Assembly: GCF_000513275.1 (NCBI RefSeq)
Contig: NZ_CBVJ010000067.1
Span: forward strand, 62,001 to 126,000
Source of the DNA: Paenibacillus gorillae
GTDB taxonomy: Bacteria > Bacillota > Bacilli > Paenibacillales > Paenibacillaceae
Reading direction: 5' to 3'
Length of the DNA: 64,000 nucleotides
Shown: positions 37,387-47,136 of the stretch, one piece after another
Position numbering within the stretch: the stretch's first letter is position 1
Layout of the letters: the number at the start of each line of letters is the position of its first letter
Position numbers and translations under genes: made by a program
Notes under the pieces: model-generated
Told to the model about the DNA's origin: nothing
Database searches by the model: none
The model's input: the letters and a program-made list of their open reading frames with translations, nothing else

Positions 37387-37409
37387 CATTCCATTGCTAT
37401 CGCTTCTAG

Positions 37410-38801
37410 TTATTCGGTGCCTTTCAGCACCTTGTCTACGCTTGCCTGCATAACCGGCATCAGCTTAGCAACTCCGGAAGCAGGAGTCAGCTTGGAGTCC
37501 GAGATGTCACGAACGAGATCCCACATCGCATCATCGATGTTCAATCCGCCGTAACGAGCGAATTTAATGATATTGAGCGTATCCAATGCATTTTCTACAG
37601 AAGCCTCATCAGTAAACCAGGACTCCGCAGTTGTGCGGTTGTTCTCATCGATATGCTCGAAGTCTTGCAGGTCCTCCCAAATTTTGTAGACGACCTTAGG
37701 ATCCTTAACGCCGCGCGGGATAACGTTGATGTGCATTTGCGGCTGACCCATAATAAAGCCGTCTGCTTTTGGCCCTTTAGGGAATGGAACGAATGCATAT
37801 TCATCTACCATTTCCTTCTGGAAACGGCCTACTTCCCAAAGTCCGGCCGGGTACATTGCAACTTTGCCTTCTCTGAAGTAGCGAACCGGGTCTTCCCATG
37901 AGTTTCCTTCGTCGCGCTTCACGATTTTATACTCGTTGTACAGCTTGTTCATCATTTCAAGGCCTTCCATCGCGTTCGGCGAGTCGAGAGCAATCTTCTC
38001 GGTGTCCTCGTCATAAATAACGCCGCCGTTGGAGTAAATCAGGTAGGAGCCAAGCGTCATCTGCGATCCTGTAAGACCCCATTGATCGGTTTTTCCGTTG
38101 CCGCTTTTGCTGATTGTCAGCTTTTTCGCCACATCAACGAATGTATCCCAGTCCCATTTCCCTTGCTCTTGCAGTTCAGTAGGCGTTGGCAAGCCCGCAT
38201 CTTGGAAAATCCGTTTGTTGTAGAACAAACCAGTGTTGTCATATAGAGCAACCGAATTCAGAAAACCATAAGTTTTGCCGGTGCCGTAGCTTCCCGATTG
38301 AATAATGAGATCGGACAGCTTGCTCTCTTCCTTCACGTTCATGAAGTCATCCAGCGCTGTATAATATCCGCCCTTGAGCAGGCTAAGTACAAATACGTGC
38401 GGTACCAGAACAACATCAGCGAATGGCTCGCCTGCCATTACTGTGGAGGAAAACTTCTCTGCCGTTTCCCACATGTCCTGAGCGACGTATTTAATTTTTA
38501 CGTTATATTTTTTCTCCACTTCGGCCTGCAGCGCCAGCGCTTTCTCGCCCTCTGGCGTATCAGCGTTTGGCGTACCGTCCCACCATGCGGAAAATCTGAT
38601 TTCTCTGCCGCCAAGATCATACTTCTCTTCTTCCACTACAGGCTCTTTCTCTTCCTCTTGGTTCTTGCTTCCTTCAGCTTCCTGATTCGTCGAATCGGAA
38701 GGTTTAGCTGGCGGCGGCGTGTTTCCACCACTGCATGCGGACAGCACAAATAACAGTACGATTACCAAAGATAAAATTGAAAGCGTTTTCATTTTTGTCA
38801 T
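37410..38801 (-). CDS. Sugar-binding lipoprotein (solute-binding family 1), module C
   Basis: Lipid-anchored binding protein of 463 residues with lipobox LSAC (Cys near 23), a Pro/Ser then Glu/Lys-rich spacer and a family 1 fold (IRFSAWWDGTPNADTPEGEK, GLFYNKRIFQDAGLPTP, YPAGLWEVGRFQKEM). GAGAGGGG lies about ten bases before the ATG. It has no permease directly beside it; of the two pairs in the downstream operon, the 25753-27681 pair lacks an obvious own binding protein, so that pairing is a reasonable guess. A LacI/cre-type operator lies upstream at 38834. Confidence 0.92.
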   Translation of the reverse strand: MTKMKTLSILSLVIVLLFVLSACSGGNTPPPAKPSDSTNQEAEGSKNQEEEKEPVVEEEKYDLGGREIRFSAWWDGTPNADTPEGEKALALQAEVEKKYNVKIKYVAQDMWETAEKFSSTVMAGEPFADVVLVPHVFVLSLLKGGYYTALDDFMNVKEESKLSDLIIQSGSYGTGKTYGFLNSVALYDNTGLFYNKRIFQDAGLPTPTELQEQGKWDWDTFVDVAKKLTISKSGNGKTDQWGLTGSQMTLGSYLIYSNGGVIYDEDTEKIALDSPNAMEGLEMMNKLYNEYKIVKRDEGNSWEDPVRYFREGKVAMYPAGLWEVGRFQKEMVDEYAFVPFPKGPKADGFIMGQPQMHINVIPRGVKDPKVVYKIWEDLQDFEHIDENNRTTAESWFTDEASVENALDTLNIIKFARYGGLNIDDAMWDLVRDISDSKLTPASGVAKLMPVMQASVDKVLKGTE

Positions 38802-38833
38802 CTTATAATACCCCTCTCGTTATTGTATTGGCT

Positions 38834-38847
38834 TGAGAACGCTACCA
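38834..38847. promoter_or_regulatory. LacI-family/cre-type operator upstream of the binding lipoprotein
   Basis: TGAGAACGCTACCA fits the cre consensus TGWAANCGNTNWCA at 12 of 14 positions. Its reverse complement TGGTAGCGTTCTCA shares TGGTAGCG with the site at 40086, so the adjacent LacI protein may also use it. Confidence 0.6.
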
Positions 38848-38912
38848 TTTGATTATGAAACTTGCCTGTTTAATCAGGCATCACCTCCCCTAATACATTC
38901 TTAGATTGATCT

Positions 38913-39908
<996 letters not shown>

Positions 39909-40054
39909 CTATTTCACCCTGTCTGGTTAATATATTCAGTTATATTTTATGTCGTTTATTCAGTGAAACACAAGGTGTAAATTTCACTGAATTTACAGCT
40001 CATTTTTCGAACAATTCGATCATAACAAATAAAGAATATTTTTACAATCAAAAT

Positions 40055-40070
40055 TTGAAAACGCTTTTTC
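40055..40070. promoter_or_regulatory. Catabolite-response element candidate
   Basis: TTGAAAACGCTTTTTC matches the CcpA cre consensus at 12 of 14 core positions. It lies 125 bases before the alpha-galactosidase start, in the divergent regulator/enzyme gap. Confidence 0.6.
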
Positions 40071-40085
40071 TTCCGTTTTTCTGAA

Positions 40086-40099
40086 TGGTAGCGCTTTAT
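40086..40099. promoter_or_regulatory. LacI-family operator candidate before the alpha-galactosidase
   Basis: TGGTAGCGCTTTAT contains the central CG dyad of LacI-family sites and shares TGGTAGCG with the inverted site at 38834-38847. It sits about 100 bases before the enzyme start. Confidence 0.55.
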
Positions 40100-40194
40100 A
40101 TTCGCAATATGAAAAAGATTATTCCTTTTTTCACTTAATTATACTACACTTATAAAGTAATTATTCACTAAAATTTAGAAAGAGGCGAATTGGA

Positions 40195-42315
40195 TTGGCA
40201 ATATGGTTTGATACGCAAACGTCACGTTGGCTGCTTCAAGGCAGCAATTTGTCTTACGGTCTCGGCGTAGACCGCAATGGAACGCTGCAACATCTTTATT
40301 ATGGACCCAAGCTGCCTTTTATTGCTGATTTGCCGGATGCGAATACGGCAATTCACCATTCCTCCTTTGAGCCGTCAGGCGGCATCACGCAGCAGGAATA
40401 CCCCGCATGGGGCGGGATGTACTATAATGAGCCTTGCTTAAAGGCTACTTTTGCCGATGATGTGAGAGATACAAGACTTGTATATAAAGAACACCGCGTA
40501 ACCGAAGGCAAGCAATCCGATGAACTGGTCATTGTTCTGCAGGACACTTATTATCCGCTGCTCGTTCATTTGCACTACCGGATATTCCCTGAGCATGACA
40601 TTATCGAACGGTACGCCGTTATTGAGAATACAGGACAAGATGCGATCACATTAGAGCAAGCGCTTTCAGGAGCTTGGCATGCGCCTAGAGGAAACCGCTA
40701 CCGCCTGACGCATCTCGCCGGCAAATGGATCGAAGAAACTCAAATCTATCAGGACGAGATCACGCCGGGGAAAAAGACACTGGAGAGCAAGCGCGGCAAT
40801 ACCGGTGCGCAGGCTAACCCATGGTTTGCCGTCGATCGCGGGACTGCCGATGAGGATCAGGGAGAGATTTGGTACGGAGCACTGGCTTGGAGCGGCAACT
40901 GGAAAATTACCGTTGAGTACAATCCATTCAAGCTGCTGCAGGTTGCTGGAGGCGTTCATGACTTTGACTTCTCCTGGCATTTGGCGGGCGGAACCTCGTT
41001 CCAGACGCCGGCATTCGTTGGCGGATATACGCGCGGCGGCTTTGGCCAAGCGAGCCGTAATCTTCACAGCTACCAGCGCGAGCATGTACTGCCTAAACCT
41101 ATTGCCCAGGACGTAAGACCTGTCCTGTACAATTCATGGGAAGCAACTTACTTCGATGTCACCGAACAAGGCCAAGTGCAGCTGGCTGAAAAAGCCGCCG
41201 CGATCGGTGTCGAATTATTCGTCATCGATGACGGCTGGTTTGGCGAACGGAATCATGACCGCGCCGGACTTGGCGACTGGACGGTGAATCCGGAGAAATT
41301 CCCGAACGGCCTCAAGCCGCTGATCGACAAGGTAGAATCGCTTGGGATGAAATTCGGAATCTGGGTTGAGCCGGAGATGGTCAATCCCGACAGCAACCTG
41401 TACCGGACTCATCCGGACTGGGTGTATCACTTCCCGAACCGGCCGCGTACGGAAAGCCGTAATCAGTTGGTTCTCAATGTAACGAAGCCTGAGGTGCAGG
41501 CCTTCATGTTCGAAGCGCTGGACAATCTGCTTCGCAGCAACAATATCCACTTCGTGAAGTGGGATATGAACCGTTCCTTTAGCGAGCCGGGCTGGCCTGA
41601 CGCTCCTAAAGAAAACCAAAAAGAAATCTGGGTTCGTCACGTTCAAGGACTGTACGATATTATCGCCCGCCTGCGTAAAAACCACCCGCATGTCGCATTT
41701 GAAGCTTGCTCCGGCGGCGGCGCACGGATCGATCTGGGCATCATGAGCCTGACCGACGAGGTATGGACGAGCGATAATACAGACCCTTACGAAAGATTGT
41801 TCATTCAAGAGGGCTACTCCATGGGCTATAACGCGCAAGCGATGATGTGCTGGGTTGCCGACGCCGGCAAATGGGTCAAAAACCGCCCTGCCTCTGTCGC
41901 ATACCGCTTCCATTCCTCTATGATGGGCTCGCTTGGCATCGGGGGCAATTTAACCCAATGGTCGGAGGAGGAATTAGAGGAATCCCGCTTCTGGGTAGAA
42001 GAGTACAAGTCCATTCGTCATATTGTGCAGAAGGGCGACCAATATCGTCTTCTTTCCCCAAGGGAAGGCAATACGACTGCTGTTCAATACGTAACCGCTG
42101 ATAAAAACGAATCGGTGATCATCGCGCTAATGCATCCGCAAAAATTCCAAAACCCTTCGCCTCGCATTTATTTGAGAGGACTTCAGGAGGAAGCGCTGTA
42201 CAAGGTGAGCGATATCGAAGAGCCGCTTAGCGGCCGCGCACTGATGTACAGAGGAATCGACGTGAATCTGCACGGCGATATGGCGAGCAAGCTGTTGAAG
42301 ATTAATAGAGTATAG
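40195..42315 (+). CDS. GH36 alpha-galactosidase, cytoplasmic
   Basis: Alpha-galactosidase of 706 residues, close to the usual size of GH36 enzymes, removing terminal alpha-galactose from imported sugars. An N-terminal beta-supersandwich (1-310) precedes the TIM barrel with FVIDDGWFG (342-350), nucleophile D457 (FVKWDMNRS), the GGG motif EACSGGGARID (503-513) and acid/base D527 (SDNTDPYERL). There is no signal peptide. It starts with TTG at 40195, with AAAGAGG about ten bases upstream. It is divergent from the LacI gene and followed by its own terminator. Confidence 0.95.
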   Translation: MAIWFDTQTSRWLLQGSNLSYGLGVDRNGTLQHLYYGPKLPFIADLPDANTAIHHSSFEPSGGITQQEYPAWGGMYYNEPCLKATFADDVRDTRLVYKEHRVTEGKQSDELVIVLQDTYYPLLVHLHYRIFPEHDIIERYAVIENTGQDAITLEQALSGAWHAPRGNRYRLTHLAGKWIEETQIYQDEITPGKKTLESKRGNTGAQANPWFAVDRGTADEDQGEIWYGALAWSGNWKITVEYNPFKLLQVAGGVHDFDFSWHLAGGTSFQTPAFVGGYTRGGFGQASRNLHSYQREHVLPKPIAQDVRPVLYNSWEATYFDVTEQGQVQLAEKAAAIGVELFVIDDGWFGERNHDRAGLGDWTVNPEKFPNGLKPLIDKVESLGMKFGIWVEPEMVNPDSNLYRTHPDWVYHFPNRPRTESRNQLVLNVTKPEVQAFMFEALDNLLRSNNIHFVKWDMNRSFSEPGWPDAPKENQKEIWVRHVQGLYDIIARLRKNHPHVAFEACSGGGARIDLGIMSLTDEVWTSDNTDPYERLFIQEGYSMGYNAQAMMCWVADAGKWVKNRPASVAYRFHSSMMGSLGIGGNLTQWSEEELEESRFWVEEYKSIRHIVQKGDQYRLLSPREGNTTAVQYVTADKNESVIIALMHPQKFQNPSPRIYLRGLQEEALYKVSDIEEPLSGRALMYRGIDVNLHGDMASKLLKINRV

Positions 42316-42331
42316 ATGATGTATGGGAGAT

Positions 42332-42357
42332 AGCCGCAGTTGTCTGCGGCTTTTTTT
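42332..42357 (+). terminator. Terminator of the alpha-galactosidase gene
   Basis: AGCCGCAG/CTGCGGCT stem with a four-base loop, followed by TTTTTTT, 17 bases after the stop. Confidence 0.93.
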
Positions 42358-42391
42358 GTTTGTTATAACTATAGCCCCTGCCCTTGCAGCC

Positions 42392-42516
42392 GCTCGGGAC
42401 GCTGCGCGTATTGGTTCGTGCTGCCGTTCTTGATTCCATTGCCTCATCGCAATGCGCTGAGAAATGGATTGAATCTTCAAAAAGTCAGCCCGAACTCAAT
42501 ACGCTCCGCTCCCCCT
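42392..42516. repeat. Palindromic repeat family 2, copy 2 (intact)
   Basis: An imperfect palindrome of about 125 bases: left arm GGGACGCTGCGCGTATTGG, right arm (reverse complement) GGGGAGCGGAGCGTATTGAG, with inner arms GATTCCATT/AATGGATTGAATC. It equals the sequence split by the IS110 element at 11285-11381 and 12910-12945. Confidence 0.8.
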
Positions 42517-42767
42517 AAATCGCACAGTGTAGATAGAAGCAATACACAACAACAAATGCCCAAACTCAGCTTAACTGCGCACCAATACAACCGAACAAAC
42601 CACATTCGCTTCGCGTCTATTCAATACTATTAAAAACTAATCAAACCTCATATTGCACTCCCTCCCACACCAACACTATGTCTATAGCGATTAACACCTG
42701 CTTTGTGTCTATTCAACACTAAGCAGTGGCTGTGATCGTTGCTAGCCGGGCTTTCTATCTGCTGAAA
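42517..42767. other. Intergenic stretch, no gene
   Basis: No reading frame or hairpin of note. A roughly 20-base direct repeat around GTCTATTCAA.ACTA occurs at about 42613 and 42707. The composition is C- and A-rich on this strand. Confidence 0.4.
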
Positions 42768-42957
42768 CGATTCAAAATGCAAAAGTGCAAAATAATTTCC
42801 ACTTTATAGGTGATTTTTCGCTTCAAAATGCAAAAGTACATTTTGATTAGCCCAAAAACCTTCCACAGAGCAAAATATAGCAATTTCAAATGCACTTTGC
42901 ATTTTGATCGAGTTTTCGGGCCATTTATGACGAATCAAAATGCACTTTTACATTTTG
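42768..42957. repeat. Palindromic repeat family 1, copy 2
   Basis: Same A-B-B'-A' plan as copy 1: CAAAATGCAAAAGTGCA (about 42773), CAAAATGCAAAAGTACA (about 42824), then inverted TGCACTTTGCATTTTG (about 42881) and TGCACTTTTACATTTTG (about 42941). It is more diverged, especially in B'. It lies between two rightward genes. Confidence 0.85.
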
Positions 42958-43071
42958 TATCTGTATCTGGAAAAGATGGGACCCGTCCGCTACTAAAGAA
43001 CTAAATCCGATTAAACCGATCTTATGCTACAATTAGTATATTCACTGCCATAAAATGGAGGGATTTAAAGA

Positions 43072-43548
43072 ATGGGAATGATCGGCTGTTATTTTACGAT
43101 TGACAACACTCTGATGCAGCAAGTTATAGAAGGAGAAACTTCACTAAATGATTTGAATCCTCATGATTATCCTAATCTGGACATCGATAAGTCCTGGGAG
43201 GGGATTCATTACTTGCTCTGCAAAGATATTTCGGATGGCGAGCCCCCTCTTAGCTATGTTGTACCTCTTATAACCGATCAACACCTGGATTACGGCTCTT
43301 TCGGAGCCTTTTATTTACGTGCCGGGCAAGTTGCTGAGGCATATCAAGCAATCGCTGAACTGGATGAAGCTCAGCTCCGCTTACAGTTTGATTTTCAAAA
43401 AATGATAGAAGAGGAGATCTATCCGTTTTCTGCAGACGAAGACGAGAATGAACTTTTCGAATATCTGCTGCAAAATTTTAATGAGATCAAACGTTTCTAC
43501 AGCCAGACTGCTGCTGAAGGCAAAGGCGTTATCTTTTATATTTTCTAA
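43072..43548 (+). CDS. DUF1877 family protein (YfbM-like)
   Basis: Small cytoplasmic protein of 158 residues, function unknown. It begins MGMIGCYFTIDN, has the DIDKSWEGIHYLLC motif (about 42-55) and ends with GVIFYIF, all characteristic of the DUF1877/YfbM family. GGAGGG lies about ten bases before the ATG. It stands alone, with a terminator 10 bases after the stop. Relatives are scattered in bacteria, often as single genes, without known activity. Confidence 0.85.
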   Translation: MGMIGCYFTIDNTLMQQVIEGETSLNDLNPHDYPNLDIDKSWEGIHYLLCKDISDGEPPLSYVVPLITDQHLDYGSFGAFYLRAGQVAEAYQAIAELDEAQLRLQFDFQKMIEEEIYPFSADEDENELFEYLLQNFNEIKRFYSQTAAEGKGVIFYIF

Positions 43549-43557
43549 TCACACAGA

Positions 43558-43599
43558 AAAGGAGCAGGCCTCCCCTAAACTAGGGGGAACTGCTCCTTT
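43558..43599. terminator. Bidirectional terminator
   Basis: AAAGGAGCAG/CTGCTCCTTT outer stem with an inner CCCCTA/TAGGGG stem, between the rightward DUF1877 gene and the leftward acetyltransferase gene. Confidence 0.9.
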
Positions 43600-43693
43600 C
43601 CTTATTCGACAACATTTCCTGGGCAATGACTTCCTGCTCCCTGCTCTCAATCCACATTAATTAAAGCAAGTCATCCTCTGCCGCTCTATTTCA

Positions 43694-44308
43694 TTAACCT
43701 AAATCATTAGGAACGATTTTCCGGTCTTTGAAATAATAATGGACATCATGTTCATTGATTTCCCGAAGCACTTTGCATGGATTGCCTACCGCTACAACAT
43801 TAGATGGTATATCCTTGGTAACGATACTGCCTGCACCAATCACCGTATTATCTCCGATCGTCACACCAGGAAGCAATATTGCCCCGGCGCCTATCCAGCA
43901 ATTCTTCCCGATAGATACAGGTGCGTTATATTGATACGCTTGTTCACGAAGCTCAGGCAGGATGGGATGTCCAGCTGTAGCCACAGTCACATTGGGACCA
44001 AACATGGTATAGTCACCTACATAGATATGTGTATCATCCACCATAGTCAAATTGAAGTTGGCATATATTTTTTTCCCGAAGTGAACATGCTTTCCGCCCC
44101 AGTTGGCGTGAAAAGGAGGCTCGATATAGCAATCCTCACCTATTTCGGCAAACATCTCTTTGAGTAAAGCAGTTCTTTTTTCATTCTCCAAGGGCCGTGT
44201 TTGGTTAAAATCGTAAAGCCTCTCGAGACAAAGGGTTTGTTCTTTGGCTAATTGTTCATCTCCAGGCAAGTATAAGCTGCCATCATGCTGTTTTTGTTTG
44301 ATGTCCAT
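43694..44308 (-). CDS. Sugar O-acetyltransferase (maltose/galactoside acetyltransferase family)
   Basis: Trimeric left-handed beta-helix acetyltransferase of 204 residues that uses acetyl-CoA to acetylate a sugar hydroxyl. The N-terminal Mac domain (1-55) is followed by hexapeptide repeats (about 75-185: VHFGKKIYANFNLTMVDD, ISIGKNCWIGAGAILLPGV-like, VIGAGSIVTKDIPSNVVAVG) and the catalytic His in TAGHPI. ATG at 44308 has GGGGAG nine bases upstream; GTG at 44314 is less likely. It could detoxify non-metabolised sugars, which fits the sugar-import context, but it is not in an operon with those genes. Confidence 0.92.
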   Translation of the reverse strand: MDIKQKQHDGSLYLPGDEQLAKEQTLCLERLYDFNQTRPLENEKRTALLKEMFAEIGEDCYIEPPFHANWGGKHVHFGKKIYANFNLTMVDDTHIYVGDYTMFGPNVTVATAGHPILPELREQAYQYNAPVSIGKNCWIGAGAILLPGVTIGDNTVIGAGSIVTKDIPSNVVAVGNPCKVLREINEHDVHYYFKDRKIVPNDLG

Positions 44309-44550
44309 TTTCACAATCTCCCCGTTAGTATTATAGTCTGTCTTTGAACCTCATCGACACGCATGTCTTCACAATAGTATACCTTATCCCGCTCCGTAAT
44401 TTCACGAAGTACTCTGTACTCATTTTCCGGCTGCTAGAATAGCGGTCAAATTTTAAATCAGCAAAAATCTATGATATGATGGCTATAAACTTTTAAAAGA
44501 TTCGATTCGCGTATCCGCCGGACAAATCATAGAAAGGGGAAGTACGCTAA

Positions 44551-44832
44551 ATGGTTACCCTATCGGACCAACAGTTTTCGAGAATTTCACGGGCTCTTGC
44601 CGAGCCGCGGCGTTATCAGATGCTTAAAGAAATAGGAGCAGCCAAAGGGCCGCTGCCATGCAGCACGATGCATGAAACGCATCCGGTTAGTGCTGCAACG
44701 ATTTCTCATCATCTCAAAGAGCTTGAGACAGCTGGATTAATTCAAGGCATTCGTGAAGGCAAGTTTGTGAGCTATATCCTTCAAGAGGAAGTGCTGAAAG
44801 CATACTTAACCCAATTGGGCGAAATTATATAA
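44551..44832 (+). CDS. ArsR/SmtB-family transcriptional regulator
   Basis: Winged-helix regulator of 93 residues. It has [15 protein letters not shown] (helix 1-2), and recognition region [18 protein letters not shown] (about 50-67) followed by the wing [11 protein letters not shown]. The two metal-binding Cys pairs typical of ArsR (CVC) are absent; only one Cys (about 37) is seen, so the inducer is probably not arsenic. AAAGGGGA precedes the start. It is followed by a terminator and then an MFS transporter gene that it may control. Confidence 0.88.
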   Translation: MVTLSDQQFSRISRALAEPRRYQMLKEIGAAKGPLPCSTMHETHPVSAATISHHLKELETAGLIQGIREGKFVSYILQEEVLKAYLTQLGEII

Positions 44833-44848
44833 CAAATACAATTTGCTG

Positions 44849-44873
44849 AAGGAGCCGAGAGGCTCCTTTTTTT
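44849..44873 (+). terminator. Terminator of the ArsR gene
   Basis: AAGGAGCC, four-base loop GAGA, GGCTCC and seven T residues, 17 bases after the stop. Confidence 0.92.
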
Positions 44874-44970
44874 GCATTTGCACGTCGAAATGGAAAGCTT
44901 GACGAACTATTTTCAATATGATAGTTTTATAACTGTCTAATTGATAGAAATGAAAAGGAGCTCCAATCTC

Positions 44971-44997
44971 ATGATGAAGCTATTCTCGCAACGTTAG
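44971..44997 (+). CDS. Possible eight-residue leader peptide before the MFS gene
   Basis: ATG ATG followed by six codons and TAG encodes MMKLFSQR. A good ribosome site AAAAGGAG lies ten bases upstream. The 118 bases between it and the MFS start contain AGCAG/CTGCT repeats that could form alternative stems. Efflux genes are sometimes controlled by leader-peptide translation; here this is only inferred from layout. Confidence 0.3.
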   Translation: MMKLFSQR

Positions 44998-45115
44998 CTG
45001 TTTATCGATAATTCCAAGCAGACTGCTGGCTGCCATACCTTTCTACCCCCTATCCTTAACGAACATCGATTCCAACTGCTATTGACTATAAACTTTTTCG
45101 GAGTTGAACCATCCC

Positions 45116-46285
45116 ATGGCTAGATCAAAATCACTTATTGTTCTCATACTCGCCTTCGGTATATTTGGCATCATTAATACGGAGATGGGCATTATCGGCA
45201 TTTTACCGCAAATTGCTCACAAATATGACGTTACCGTATCGCAAGCAGGTCTGCTGGTCAGTCTTTTTGCTCTTGCCGTCGCGATTGCGGGACCGATTCT
45301 GCCTTTAGTCTTCTCTGGAATGAACCGCAAGACCGTCATGCTTCTGGTCGTCGGATTATTTCTCGTCACTAACGTGATTTCGATATTCGCATCTAACTTT
45401 ACTGTCGCCTTAATTGCACGAATTATTCCTGCCTTTTTGCATCCCGTATATTTCTCTGTCGCTTTTACGTCTGCTGCCAGCTTCGTGAGCAAAGATCAGG
45501 CGCCTAAAGCGATATCCCGTGTATTTATGGGGGTTACGGCTGGTATGGTCATCGGAATTCCGATCACCTCTTTTATCGCAGACATCTCCACGATTGAAAT
45601 GGCTATGTCGTTCTTTGCATTAGTTAATGCTCTTACCTTCTTTGCAATTTTGCTGATCATCCCATCCATGCCTGTAACCGAACGGCAATCGTACGGCTCT
45701 CAGCTAAGCGTTCTGAAAAAGCCTGTACTATGGCTAAGTATGGCCACTGCCGCACTCATTCTCTCAGGTGTGTATGCTGTATTTAGTTTCTTTGCGGAAT
45801 ATATGGAAAAAGTCACTCACATGTCCGGCGGCATGATCAGCCTCATGCTGGTCTTGTTCGGTGTAACAGGTGTTCTCGGCAATTTATTTGCCGGCAAATG
45901 GCTGAGCTCTAATGCGGCCCAGACTGCACTAGTATTCCCATTAGCATTAGGCGTGATTTATGTCCTTATTTATTTAATGGGTACATTCACAGCTCCGATG
46001 GCAGTCCTCATTTTGGTATGGGGTATTCTCTTCACATTTGGTCTGAATATCTCCCAATACTGGATTACATCCGCGGCTGCAGAAGCGCCTGATTTCGCCA
46101 ACGGGCTTTTTGTAGCTTTTGGGAATCTGGGCGTTACGATCGGCACATCGGTAGGCGGATTATTCATTTCAGGTATGGGAACAGAGCACGTTGTATGGGG
46201 CGGTGTCATCTTTATGGTCCTCTCCTTCCTTGCTGTCATGCTGAGAACCACCATCTACCGCTCTACATTATCTGGCTCACAGTAA
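45116..46285 (+). CDS. MFS transporter, AraJ/YdhP-like efflux permease
   Basis: Twelve-segment major facilitator of 389 residues: LIVLILAFGIFGIINTEMGI at the first segment, the typical GILPQIAHKYDVTVSQAG loop, and a last segment GGVIFMVLSFLAVML. It resembles the DHA1 group that exports sugars or drugs. The ATG at 45116 has GGAG about 12 bases upstream; TTG at 45104 overlaps that site and is less likely. The preceding ArsR-type gene may regulate it. Confidence 0.9.
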   Translation: MARSKSLIVLILAFGIFGIINTEMGIIGILPQIAHKYDVTVSQAGLLVSLFALAVAIAGPILPLVFSGMNRKTVMLLVVGLFLVTNVISIFASNFTVALIARIIPAFLHPVYFSVAFTSAASFVSKDQAPKAISRVFMGVTAGMVIGIPITSFIADISTIEMAMSFFALVNALTFFAILLIIPSMPVTERQSYGSQLSVLKKPVLWLSMATAALILSGVYAVFSFFAEYMEKVTHMSGGMISLMLVLFGVTGVLGNLFAGKWLSSNAAQTALVFPLALGVIYVLIYLMGTFTAPMAVLILVWGILFTFGLNISQYWITSAAAEAPDFANGLFVAFGNLGVTIGTSVGGLFISGMGTEHVVWGGVIFMVLSFLAVMLRTTIYRSTLSGSQ

Positions 46286-46324
46286 ACGCCTGCGCAGGCA
46301 GATTTGCTCACAATGGGTATATAG

Positions 46325-46362
46325 AAAAGGAGCAGAAAACTCCTCAAATTTCTGCTCCTTTT
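46325..46362. terminator. Bidirectional terminator
   Basis: AAAAGGAGCAGAAA/TTTCTGCTCCTTTT perfect 14 bp stem between the rightward MFS gene and the leftward DJ-1 gene. Confidence 0.93.
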
Positions 46363-46436
46363 CCTTTCCCTTATTCGTATCGATCATTTTCTCATTAATG
46401 GAGCAATAACGTTTCCCAATGAATCCCAAGAAGTGA

Positions 46437-47027
46437 TTAGGATAGAAATCCCATAAGCCTTCTTACTTCATTTGCGTTTTGTACAGAAGTGAGCTGTTCC
46501 AGAAGGGTAAAAGCGACATCAAAAGCAGTGGACGGATTAAATGATGTCATAATATGCTCATCGATAACAATCGGCTGATCCGAAATGACGTTCGCTCCCA
46601 TTGAAGCAAGCTGCAATTGCCGTTTGCGGTTATTTAAATGATAAGTCGTCGCATTCCTGCCTTGCAGAATACCGCTTTTACCAAGCGGCAATGCACCGAC
46701 ACAGATCGATGCAATAATCTTCCCTTGCCTATCGAACTCCCGAATCCATTCCAGCACATCCCAACAATAGGCATCCTCATAGTAGCCCGCTTCTTCAAAA
46801 CCTCCAGGCAAAGCAAGGGCATCAAACTGCTCAACCGTCACCTCTGAAATTACCTTTTCCGGAATGACAGTCAAATTCCAGGTGCATTTAAGCTCATTGC
46901 GGGTCCCCACAGTTATAAGCTCAGTTTCACCATTGCCTTCTGCACGATTCCACCCGAACACATCTGTAAATACGCTTGCTTCAACCGCCTCAAAGCCATT
47001 CGGCAACAACAAACACACTTTTTTCAT
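46437..47027 (-). CDS. DJ-1/PfpI family protein
   Basis: Cytoplasmic class I glutamine-amidotransferase-like protein of 196 residues. MKKVCLLLPNGFEAVEA opens the flavodoxin-like fold; the conserved acidic residue is E13 and the nucleophile-elbow Cys is C109 (ASICVGA). Members act as glyoxalases, deglycases or chaperones; which applies here is unknown. ATG at 47027 follows AAAAGGAG at nine bases; the ATG at 47033 lies too close to that site. It is divergent from a broken LysR gene that may once have regulated it. Confidence 0.9.
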   Translation of the reverse strand: MKKVCLLLPNGFEAVEASVFTDVFGWNRAEGNGETELITVGTRNELKCTWNLTVIPEKVISEVTVEQFDALALPGGFEEAGYYEDAYCWDVLEWIREFDRQGKIIASICVGALPLGKSGILQGRNATTYHLNNRKRQLQLASMGANVISDQPIVIDEHIMTSFNPSTAFDVAFTLLEQLTSVQNANEVRRLMGFLS

Positions 47028-47136
47028 CCCCATCAGCTCCTTTTCAAGTATGATAGGGGAGAATAGATGTTTAGTAAAATTGAAATAAGTAAACTATAGG
47101 TTTAGATATTCTGATAACTAGAATGGAGGAATCGTT

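Noticed and set aside
42605-42722. Short direct repeat around GTCTATTCAA
   Set aside because: Two imperfect copies of about 20 bases only, with no structure or gene attached; may be chance.
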